Source: Aromatoleum aromaticum EbN1
GTDB taxonomy: Bacteria > Pseudomonadota > Gammaproteobacteria > Burkholderiales > Rhodocyclaceae
Reading direction: 5' to 3'
Length of the DNA: 64,000 nt
NCBI RefSeq assembly: GCF_000025965.1
Contig: NC_006823.1
Location: 62,001 to 126,000, forward strand
This document shows, piece by piece, positions 58,835 through 64,000 of the stretch. Under the pieces are notes generated by a model that was given only the letters and a program-made list of their open reading frames with translations, was not told the origin of the DNA and did not search any database. Position 1 is the first letter of the stretch. Each line of letters opens with the position of its first letter. A program made the translations under genes and the position numbers.

Positions 58835-59371
58835 ATGAAGGCATCCAGCATTGAAATTGGTGGCATCTACCACGACAGCAAGCTCGGCGTGCGCGAGGTG
58901 GTAGCGATGGAGGGCGCTCCGGGGTGTAGCGACACGAGGATCACCTACCGGATCTTGGCGGCCAAGTCCGAACAGGAATACAGCCATGCCGAAAAGGCGA
59001 TGGTGTCGCTGATCGGAAGCACCAGCAAATGTGATCTTGCAAGCTTGGCGGCCTGGGCCAAAGTCAAAGTACCCCATGGCGAAAAGGACGTGCTACTGGC
59101 TTCGCTCGCAGCGGCTAAATTGCGCTTGCCTCCCGGTGAGGCAGCATTCATGGCGTCTGTCGCCAGGGAGTTCGACGATGAATTTCCGATCAAGGCCGGT
59201 ACGAGCGTGTCCTTCAATTTCAACGAAACACGCCAAGCGCGCGGCATCGAGAAAAAAGGTTTGGCAACGGTCGCTATGGCCCGTCCCGGCGCCGGCGGCG
59301 AGATCACTCTGACCGAACTGGGTGCTGCATGGCTTCGTGCGAACCGTGCCGCCGCAGCGCCGACAAGCTAA
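58835..59371 (+). CDS. Array gene 8, largest array product
   Basis: 178 residues from the ATG at 58835 after ACGGAAAAGACC. N-terminal beta-rich part ('IEIGGIYHDSKLGVREVVAM', 'TRITYRILAAKS'), central alanine-rich helices, C-terminal 'RGIEKKGLATVAMARPG' and 'EITLTELGAAWLRAN' that looks like a winged-helix wing. Unknown. Confidence 0.6.
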   Translation: MKASSIEIGGIYHDSKLGVREVVAMEGAPGCSDTRITYRILAAKSEQEYSHAEKAMVSLIGSTSKCDLASLAAWAKVKVPHGEKDVLLASLAAAKLRLPPGEAAFMASVAREFDDEFPIKAGTSVSFNFNETRQARGIEKKGLATVAMARPGAGGEITLTELGAAWLRANRAAAAPTS

Positions 59372-59382
59372 CCACGGAAAAG

Positions 59383-59580
59383 ATGACGATGGCTACTCGA
59401 CTGGACCAAGCATTGACGCTGCTCGGCTACCAGGATGCCAAGCAGTTGCACTACCGCAGCAACCTCGTGCACGCGATTCATCTATTCGCCGGGGTTCAGG
59501 GTGACGCTAAGCTGGAAGCCGAGTGCGAGGCTGAAATCGCGCGCATCCGCGCCGCTGTTGAGCAAGCGCGTAGCACATAG
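59383..59580 (+). CDS. Array gene 9, unknown
   Basis: 65 residues from the ATG at 59383; the ATG at 59389 has better spacing to CGGAAAAG. Helical ('LDQALTLLGYQDAKQLHYRS', 'EAECEAEIARIRAAVEQARS'). Unknown. Confidence 0.55.
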   Translation: MTMATRLDQALTLLGYQDAKQLHYRSNLVHAIHLFAGVQGDAKLEAECEAEIARIRAAVEQARST

Positions 59581-59589
59581 GAAGAGAAC

Positions 59590-59868
59590 ATGGACTTGAA
59601 AGCCGCGATACCATTTCTAATCGCTGTAGCGGTGTTCGCGGGACTTGCCCTCGTGCGCATGCTTGTTGTCGTGCTGATTGAGCGCCAGGCAATCCGCGCT
59701 TTCCGCGAATGCCTTGAGGCCGCCCGTGCAGCTGGCGTGGAAGATGCTTTCATGGCGCGTTTCAACTCCACTGCGAGCTACGGTGATTCCCTGGACAAAA
59801 TCATCCGGGGTTGGGGTGCGGCAAGGATTCGGCGCATGTACGAGGAGGCCATTGCAAAGCCGACATGA
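59590..59868 (+). CDS. Array gene 10, small membrane-anchored protein
   Basis: 92 residues. One N-terminal transmembrane helix (about 7-30), then a helical cytoplasmic part. GGAAGAG lies at the previous TAG. Unknown. Confidence 0.6.
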   Translation: MDLKAAIPFLIAVAVFAGLALVRMLVVVLIERQAIRAFRECLEAARAAGVEDAFMARFNSTASYGDSLDKIIRGWGAARIRRMYEEAIAKPT

Positions 59869-59913
59869 CAATTGCCAACGTGGCCGATATCTAACTGGAT
59901 AGGAAAAGTCGCC

Positions 59914-60138
59914 ATGCCGAACCTGAACATTGTCATCTGCCCCGGCTGCGGTAGCGAGCTCTCGGTGGACAACCGCGGCTGTCCGGACTGCGGCTATGAG
60001 AACAACGAAGATGGCCGGTTGCTGACCCTAGCCGAACTGCTGGAGCGACCCAGCTACCCTACCCTTGGCGCGATGCGCCTCAACGATGTCTGCCCGGCGT
60101 TTATCAAGGCCGTCATGGCGGCGGCCCAAGCGGTCTGA
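59914..60138 (+). CDS. Array gene 11, zinc-ribbon protein
   Basis: 74 residues from the ATG at 59914 after AGGAAAAGTCGCC. Clear zinc ribbon: 'CPGCGSELSVDNRGCPDCGY' (CxxC...CxxC, about 9-27), then a helical tail. Possible nucleic acid or polymerase-binding factor. Confidence 0.65.
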   Translation: MPNLNIVICPGCGSELSVDNRGCPDCGYENNEDGRLLTLAELLERPSYPTLGAMRLNDVCPAFIKAVMAAAQAV

Positions 60139-60157
60139 CCGGGGGAAGGGAGCCGCG

Positions 60158-60367
60158 ATGGCGATTGCTGACGAGACTCACATGCTTGATGACGGCACGG
60201 ACGCTGAGCCGGAGTACCGGCTGCTGACGCCCGGCGACCTTATCCAGGCGGGAGACGAGTTCCTTCAGGCCGACGCTGTCACCTGGCTCGAGGGGGCACC
60301 GATATCGGTTGGCATGCGCTACATGCGCGTAATGCTCCCCGGGCGCCGTCGTGTACCGTCCAACTAG
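60158..60367 (+). CDS. Array gene 12, unknown
   Basis: 69 residues from the ATG at 60158 after GGGGGAAGGGAG. 'YRLLTPGDLIQAGDEFLQAD' followed by 'VTWLEGAPISVGMRYMRVML', a small beta pattern seen in phage proteins. Unknown. Confidence 0.55.
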   Translation: MAIADETHMLDDGTDAEPEYRLLTPGDLIQAGDEFLQADAVTWLEGAPISVGMRYMRVMLPGRRRVPSN

Positions 60368-60394
60368 CGACATCGGCACCATCTAGGAAAAGGC

Positions 60395-60622
60395 ATGGCG
60401 ACGAAGCTGACGCAAGCGCAAATGCGCGTACTGAAGTGGATCGGCAAGGGCTGGGAAGCACAGCCCGGCGCTGGCAGCTCACTAGTGGTCAATGGGCAGC
60501 GCATCTGCAACACCGACACCATGATGGCGTTGTACCGTCAGGGGCTTGCAGCACAAGACGATAAGCGCTGCTGGCACGCCACCGAAAGCGGCAAGACGAT
60601 TGCCCGCGAACTCGGGCTCTAG
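60395..60622 (+). CDS. Array gene 13, paralogue of gene 16
   Basis: 75 residues after AGGAAAAGGC. 'KLTQAQMRVLKWIGKGWEAQ' and 'NTDTMMALYRQGLAAQDDKR' look like a small winged-helix fold. It shares its layout with the product at 61271 (K-L-x-x-A-Q start, Cys/Asp centre, R-x-G-L end). Unknown. Confidence 0.6.
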   Translation: MATKLTQAQMRVLKWIGKGWEAQPGAGSSLVVNGQRICNTDTMMALYRQGLAAQDDKRCWHATESGKTIARELGL

Positions 60623-60634
60623 GAGAAGGCCGCC

Positions 60635-61051
60635 ATGAAAATGAGAGAACATGTCGTCTTGCCGCTAGAGTCTGCATTACGCCTGCGAGATGCTGCGATC
60701 CGGTACGGAATATTGAAGGCGGGACAGTGGGTGTCGCTGGCAATCGCGGTAGCTGCGGCAATCGTGGGAACTGCGGCGATGCAGTTTGAGTGGCCGGCAG
60801 TCTTGTGGGGTGCCACGGCCGCGTGCCTCATCGGATTCGGCGGAGCTTACTGGGTATCGCGCCAACTGGAATATCCTCACTTTCCTCGTGTAGCAGAAGA
60901 GGAGTTGGAGGAAATGAGAGAGATCGGCATTCCGGCCGCCGTTGTAAAGCGTACAGAGTGCAGCGTACTCGTCGGGTCGCTTGCCGAGCTGGATGCGATG
61001 AAGATGTCCGGCGAGATCATTGCGCGTCTGCGCAGAAGGTCAGCAAAATAG
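60635..61051 (+). CDS. Array gene 14, two-helix membrane protein
   Basis: 138 residues after GGAGAAGGCCGCC. Two transmembrane segments (about 32-50 and 55-75) and a C-terminal helical soluble part. Unknown. Confidence 0.6.
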   Translation: MKMREHVVLPLESALRLRDAAIRYGILKAGQWVSLAIAVAAAIVGTAAMQFEWPAVLWGATAACLIGFGGAYWVSRQLEYPHFPRVAEEELEEMREIGIPAAVVKRTECSVLVGSLAELDAMKMSGEIIARLRRRSAK

Positions 61052-61062
61052 GAAAAGTCAGC

Positions 61063-61116
61063 ATGACCGACCGAGCTAAGACCCACGCTGAAAAGGGGAG
61101 CAAATTATGGACCTGA
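61063..61116 (+). CDS. Possible micro-ORF, 17 residues
   Basis: ATG at 61063 has the full AGGAAAAGTCAGC ribosome context, and its stop overlaps the start of gene 15 (61107). It may be a leader peptide that couples translation. Confidence 0.35.
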   Translation: MTDRAKTHAEKGSKLWT

Positions 61117-61253
61117 AGACAGCAACGCCCGAAGAACTCACGGCACGCCAGAAACTTCTCGAGAGCGAGATTGAGGCGAACGAAGAGGAGAACCGCATGT
61201 TTCAGGAGGAACTCGACAAGATTTACGCAGAGCAGGACAAACGGCGCGGATAA
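61107..61253 (+). CDS. Array gene 15, 48-residue charged helix
   Basis: 48 residues, one long charged helix ('PEELTARQKLLESEIEANEE', 'ENRMFQEELDKIYAEQDK'), probably a coiled coil. AAAAGGGGAG lies upstream. Short but well placed. Confidence 0.55.
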   Translation: MDLKTATPEELTARQKLLESEIEANEEENRMFQEELDKIYAEQDKRRG

Positions 61254-61270
61254 CGACGGAAAAGAGCGCC

Positions 61271-61483
61271 ATGGGGAAGCTAAGTTCTGCGCAAGCCAAG
61301 ATCCTTGCCGCGATCAATGCCGGCGGCCGGTTGGCGCTTGAAGCCAGGGCGGGCCGCTACATTCGGACTCACGCGGACGGTAAGGTTTGCCCGGTCGATC
61401 AGCAGCCGATCCTCCTGATGATCCGCAGCGGCCTTTTGCAGCAAACCCTGACCGGCGAATGCAGCCCTTCCGATGGCCACTGA
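61271..61483 (+). CDS. Array gene 16, paralogue of gene 13
   Basis: 70 residues after CGGAAAAGAGCGCC. 'KLSSAQAKILAAINAGGRLA' and 'PILLMIRSGLLQQTLTGECS'; small winged-helix-like, similar in layout to gene 13. Overlaps gene 17 by 11 bases. Confidence 0.6.
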   Translation: MGKLSSAQAKILAAINAGGRLALEARAGRYIRTHADGKVCPVDQQPILLMIRSGLLQQTLTGECSPSDGH

Positions 61484-61910
61484 TACTCCCCTCCAGACAA
61501 GGCCCGCTCGCCAGATCCCGGAGCGGGAGATCGCCATTCAGCTTGTCATTGAACTGGCGGAATCCGGCCTTCAATCCTTCTCACTTCTCGGGTTCTATGA
61601 TGACGATGCCGGCTTCGTGGATGACCTATCGAAGCGCCTCAGGGTAACGGAGGACAAGACCTGGACGAACAAGCTGACGAAGGTGGTTCGCCGACTGGCG
61701 CGGTATGGCGTCCTGGATGCCGAAATGCGGGGCACCCAGAAATATTACATCGGTGAGCCTACCAAGCAGATGAACTACTCGCTGCCGCCCGGCAAGGTCA
61801 ATCTGCTGACCCGAGGGATGACCGACCATACCGGCACTCCGGAATGGGAAGCCGCGTTTCTCCTGCGTCGGGCGTACCCGGCACCCGAAGAACAATCTGA
61901 GGAAGCATAG
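61473..61910 (+). CDS. Array gene 17, winged-helix-like protein
   Basis: 145 residues. 'EREIAIQLVIELAESGLQSF' and 'WTNKLTKVVRRLARYGVLDA' then 'MRGTQKYYIGEPTKQ' suggest a winged helix with a wing. Its ATG lies inside gene 16, so it is coupled. Possible regulator of the array. Confidence 0.6.
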   Translation: MATDTPLQTRPARQIPEREIAIQLVIELAESGLQSFSLLGFYDDDAGFVDDLSKRLRVTEDKTWTNKLTKVVRRLARYGVLDAEMRGTQKYYIGEPTKQMNYSLPPGKVNLLTRGMTDHTGTPEWEAAFLLRRAYPAPEEQSEEA

Positions 61911-61915
61911 GCAAT

Positions 61916-62137
61916 ATGACCGGACAAGAATTTGAGCTGGCCATCAAGGCGGCCGGGTATAACCAGGCCCGATTTGCCAAGGTGATGGGCGTCCACCGGC
62001 AAACCATCGGCTCCCTCTGCCAGTCAGGGGAAGTGGCTCGGTATTGGGCGTATGCCCTGGCGGGCCTGGTGGCGTCCAAGTCGGCTCGGACCGTCGCCAG
62101 CATTGTCGAGGAATTCGACCTAATCGATGCAGAATAG
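61916..62137 (+). CDS. Array gene 18, Cro-like HTH protein
   Basis: 73 residues. 'LAIKAAGYNQARFAKVMGVH' then 'RQTIGSLCQSGEVARYWAYA' is a single HTH domain. It follows gene 17 by 5 bases. Probable DNA-binding regulator. Confidence 0.65.
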   Translation: MTGQEFELAIKAAGYNQARFAKVMGVHRQTIGSLCQSGEVARYWAYALAGLVASKSARTVASIVEEFDLIDAE

Positions 62138-62160
62138 GCGAAAAAGTCGACAGGCAACTG

Positions 62161-62189
62161 TTGTATAGGTCGTCATGTTCGACTAGAAT
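62161..62189 (+). promoter_or_regulatory. Internal promoter in the array
   Basis: TTGTAT (62161-62166) and TAGAAT (62184-62189) with a 17-bp spacer, 43 bases before the gene 19 ATG, in one of the two long gaps of the array. Confidence 0.6.
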
Positions 62190-62232
62190 AACCACATCAG
62201 GTCGAGAACGCCGACATAGCAGGAGAACGCTC

Positions 62233-62595
62233 ATGGCAGGTCTAGGTAGAGTGCAGGTGGCGGAAGTGCCGGAATGGACGTACGCACGCTCCAAGCCCAG
62301 CAAGTACACCTTCTTCGCAGCGCTGGCGCTCGCCGGCCTGGAAGATCGCCACATTCGCCTGAATGCGGCGACTCAGCGCGCCTTACTCGGCGCTCCGGTG
62401 TTCGGCCGGCGCGTCCTTCGCGTGGACAGCAAGACCGGGATGGTCCAGGTGATGTCCTCCACTTGCTTCGGCACCGACATCAATTCGGGCGACTACCCGC
62501 CCTCCATCGTGCAGTTTGCCGCCGACCAGAAGAAGGCTTGCAACCCCGGCTTCTGGGGTGACGTGTATGTGCCGGCTGAGTTGCTGCAGTCATAG
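62233..62595 (+). CDS. Array gene 19, unknown
   Basis: 120 residues from the ATG at 62233 after AGGAGAACG, behind its own promoter. 'YTFFAALALAGLEDRHIRLN' and 'CFGTDINSGDYPPSIVQFAA'; two Cys. Unknown. Confidence 0.6.
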   Translation: MAGLGRVQVAEVPEWTYARSKPSKYTFFAALALAGLEDRHIRLNAATQRALLGAPVFGRRVLRVDSKTGMVQVMSSTCFGTDINSGDYPPSIVQFAADQKKACNPGFWGDVYVPAELLQS

Positions 62596-62621
62596 CGGAA
62601 ACATACCAAGGAAATGTGAAC

Positions 62622-62867
62622 ATGCCAAAACTCTTCGGATTCTCTGCACTGCAACTGCTGGGCACACTCTTGGTAGCCGGTGCAGTAATGCACTTTGTCG
62701 GGGCATTTGCTGCCTTTCTGATTGTTGCCCTGATTTCCGCCGCTATCCACTTCCGGGCCATCAAGGCGCAACGCCCGGAGGCCGCTTGGGAAATTACAGA
62801 ACAAGGCACGCGGGAACTTTGGAACGACGGCCCCAGGGCGCCGACTCGCCGAGAGATTAAGCCGTAA
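62622..62867 (+). CDS. Array gene 20, small membrane protein
   Basis: 81 residues from the ATG at 62622 after AAGGAAATG. Two hydrophobic segments (about 6-24 and 26-44) and a polar tail. Unknown. Confidence 0.6.
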   Translation: MPKLFGFSALQLLGTLLVAGAVMHFVGAFAAFLIVALISAAIHFRAIKAQRPEAAWEITEQGTRELWNDGPRAPTRREIKP

Positions 62868-62889
62868 TACTGACCAGGAAAAGGACGGC

Positions 62890-63285
62890 ATGGACATCGA
62901 CGCCATCATCAGGGCCGCCAAGCTGGGCCGCGAGCGCAAAGACGCCCAGGTGGAAACCTGCACCGTGTTCGCAGCGGCGCTCTACGACGTGCTCTCCGCT
63001 CAAGGTATTCAATGCGAAATGGTGACCGTCGTGCCGAAGGGTCTCGAGGCATGGGCGCATGCCCTGGTGGCAGTCGCCGGCCGGTACTACGACTCAATGG
63101 GCGAGTTTTCTGCTGACATTTACCGAACCCGCGCCAAGATTCATCCGAAAGTGCGGTTCGAGCTTGATTACCGGGCCGACGCCCGCTGCGAATGCTACGA
63201 GCCCGAGTTTGACGAGCTGCACGCTTTCTTCGTCAACGTGCTAACCAAGACCCTACACGAGCCGGCTGCTGCAGTGGCAGCCTAA
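62890..63285 (+). CDS. Array gene 21, possible Cys/His enzyme-like protein
   Basis: 131 residues after CAGGAAAAGGACGGC. 'ETCTVFAAALYDVLSAQG' followed by 'WAHALVAVAGRYYDSMGEF' places Cys, His and Asp in the order of transglutaminase/papain-like folds. Domain assignment is inference only. Confidence 0.6.
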   Translation: MDIDAIIRAAKLGRERKDAQVETCTVFAAALYDVLSAQGIQCEMVTVVPKGLEAWAHALVAVAGRYYDSMGEFSADIYRTRAKIHPKVRFELDYRADARCECYEPEFDELHAFFVNVLTKTLHEPAAAVAA

Positions 63286-63302
63286 ACACCACGGGGAAGA
63301 AG

Positions 63303-63395
63303 ATGCGCCGAAACCATGACGATGCAATGCCCTGGGAGCGAGTGATTCCGCCTCTCTGGTGGCCCGCGGCTGGAATGTATAGGCACCTCGAATAA
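63303..63395 (+). CDS. Possible micro-ORF, 30 residues, end of array
   Basis: ATG at 63303 after CGGGGAAGAAG. Trp/Pro-rich. Its end lies where the IS5-like element probably begins, so it may be cut short. Confidence 0.35.
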   Translation: MRRNHDDAMPWERVIPPLWWPAAGMYRHLE

Positions 63396-63406
63396 CCCGA
63401 GGTTTT
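63386..63406 (+). terminator. Weak hairpin at the array end
   Basis: CCTCG (63386-63390) and CGAGG (63398-63402) with a 7-nt loop, then TTTT. Possible terminator of the array. Confidence 0.4.
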
Positions 63407-63545
63407 GCATGAATTCCGCCGCGAGATGACGCACGCAACTGAACTCTGTTCATTTTCTTCAGCGAACCGCCATTTTGCTAGGCGGTGTCGCTCCGTTTTC
63501 TCTTCGAATCGCCCTGGAAACCGGCGATTCGACCCATTTCGGGCG

Positions 63546-64000
63546 TCAAAAAGCCTCGATTCCGGCCTTCTGGAAGTACACCAGCCGCTTCAGGTTGTAG
63601 CAGGCGGCCATCATCGTCATCGTAAAGTTCGCTCGCGCCTGGCCGATCGTGCGAACCATCTTGCCACCCATCTGATCGATGGCCGCGAACACGTGCTCGA
63701 CCCGGGCGCGCGTCTTGGCGATACGGTGATTACGCCCTTGCTGACACTCAGACAGCGGCTTGTTGCGCGTACCCTTTCTCTGAATCTGGTTCCGGTAACC
63801 CTTGTCCTTCAACCAGTCTTCACGCCCCTTGGACGTGTAGCCCCGGTCCGCATAGACGTCTCGGCTCGTGTTCAGGGTGTAGAACACGCTCTCGAAGTGC
63901 TGGCTGTCGTGGATGCTGGCCGTACCCGTCTCGATCTTGCGGATGACCTTGTACTTCTTGTCGACGTTGATCGAGAGCTTGTAGCCGAAGTGACTCTTGC
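63546..64000 (-). CDS. IS5-like transposase, partial (runs off window)
   Basis: The C-terminal ~150 residues: 'HFGYKLSINVDKKYKVI', 'DVYADRGYTSKGREDWLKD', 'RVEHVFAAIDQMGGKMVRT' and 'MMAACYNLKRLVYF', the DDE region and end of an IS5-group transposase. The frame is open to the window edge, so the start is not seen. The 150 bases before it (63396-63545) hold an ACCGCC/GGCGGT hairpin and the IS end; no gene seen. Confidence 0.9.
   Translation of the reverse strand, partial: KSHFGYKLSINVDKKYKVIRKIETGTASIHDSQHFESVFYTLNTSRDVYADRGYTSKGREDWLKDKGYRNQIQRKGTRNKPLSECQQGRNHRIAKTRARVEHVFAAIDQMGGKMVRTIGQARANFTMTMMAACYNLKRLVYFQKAGIEAF

Larger units (their letters stand above)
56692..63395 (+). other. Array of about 21 small same-strand genes plus three micro-ORFs
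   Basis: Twenty-one genes of 48-178 codons and three shorter ones lie head to tail on the plus strand with junctions mostly of 5-25 nt. The exact heptamer GGAAAAG lies just before twelve starts, and close variants (GGAGAAG, GGAAGAG, GGGAAAG, GGAAATG) before most others; in several the first G is the last base of the previous TAG. Many products have HTH, zinc-knuckle or membrane features. No attC-like sites were seen. The whole block begins after the recombinase and ends at an IS. Confidence 0.75.

Noticed and set aside
56692-63395. Integron cassette array with attC sites
   Set aside because: No attC-like R'/R'' core sites or large imperfect palindromes were seen between the genes; the junctions are only ribosome sites.
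1-64000. CRISPR arrays, tRNA and rRNA genes, relaxase and oriT
   Set aside because: No regularly spaced repeats, no tRNA-like cloverleaf and no rRNA stretch were noticed. No HUH relaxase gene other than the IS200-type TnpA is present, and no oriT could be placed without it.

Overview
The window looks like part of a large conjugative plasmid (less likely an integrative conjugative element) from a betaproteobacterium, probably of the Azoarcus/Thauera/Aromatoleum type. This rests on the GC-rich codon use, an H-NS-type protein with the short C-terminal WSGRGRKPSW-like motif, and the mix of IS1380, IS21, IS200/IS605 and IS5-like elements. The host assignment is inference. No tRNA, rRNA or CRISPR array was seen, and no relaxase gene lies in the window.

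Region by region: (1) 1-3309 is a tightly overlapping operon of two small membrane proteins, a KfrA-type coiled-coil DNA-binding protein, a membrane-anchored protein and a bactofilin. (2) 3369-5062 is a complete IS1380-family element with a 5-bp target duplication. (3) 5063-9815 is a replication-like region. Two divergent paralogous Rep-like proteins flank a GNAT/DUF1778 toxin-antitoxin pair and a chimeric antitoxin-YggL protein. Both rep genes carry, at the same codon position, a DnaA box, a 23-nt palindrome and a conserved 17-nt block, which looks like an origin inside the gene. (4) 9815-14801 holds parB, parA, a plasmid topoisomerase III, a PH-domain membrane protein and a small membrane protein.

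(5) 14806-38570 is an almost complete F/SXT-type (MPF-F) type IV secretion operon set on the minus strand: dsbC-traW-traU-trbC-traN, then a lytic transglycosylase, a GspE/PilB-like ATPase, a DsbA-like protein and an OmpA-like protein, then traL-E-K-B-(lipoprotein)-V-A-C, trbI, a TrhF-like S26 peptidase, traF-H-G. TraD, the coupling ATPase, is transcribed divergently at 38633 with a downstream module (small membrane protein, unknown protein, DUF882-like peptidase, S49 peptidase, exported protein). The secretion ATPases, pilin, core complex (TraK/B/V), pilus-assembly proteins and mating-pair proteins would together build the conjugation channel and pilus.

(6) 43738-46480 contains unknown genes and an H-NS-like silencer. 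An IS21 element (46481-48965, 7-bp duplication) splits one unknown gene. (7) 49481-55509 is accessory: a DNA methyltransferase fused to DUF4942, a DUF6884 protein, a SNase/unknown/XRE operon, an IS200/IS605 element with TnpA and TnpB, and gene remnants. (8) 55705-63395 begins with a short tyrosine recombinase preceded by an 11-bp inverted repeat. It continues as an array of about 21 tiny same-strand genes plus three micro-ORFs, most with a GGAAAAG-like ribosome site in a 5-25 nt junction. The array ends at an IS5-like element that runs off the window.
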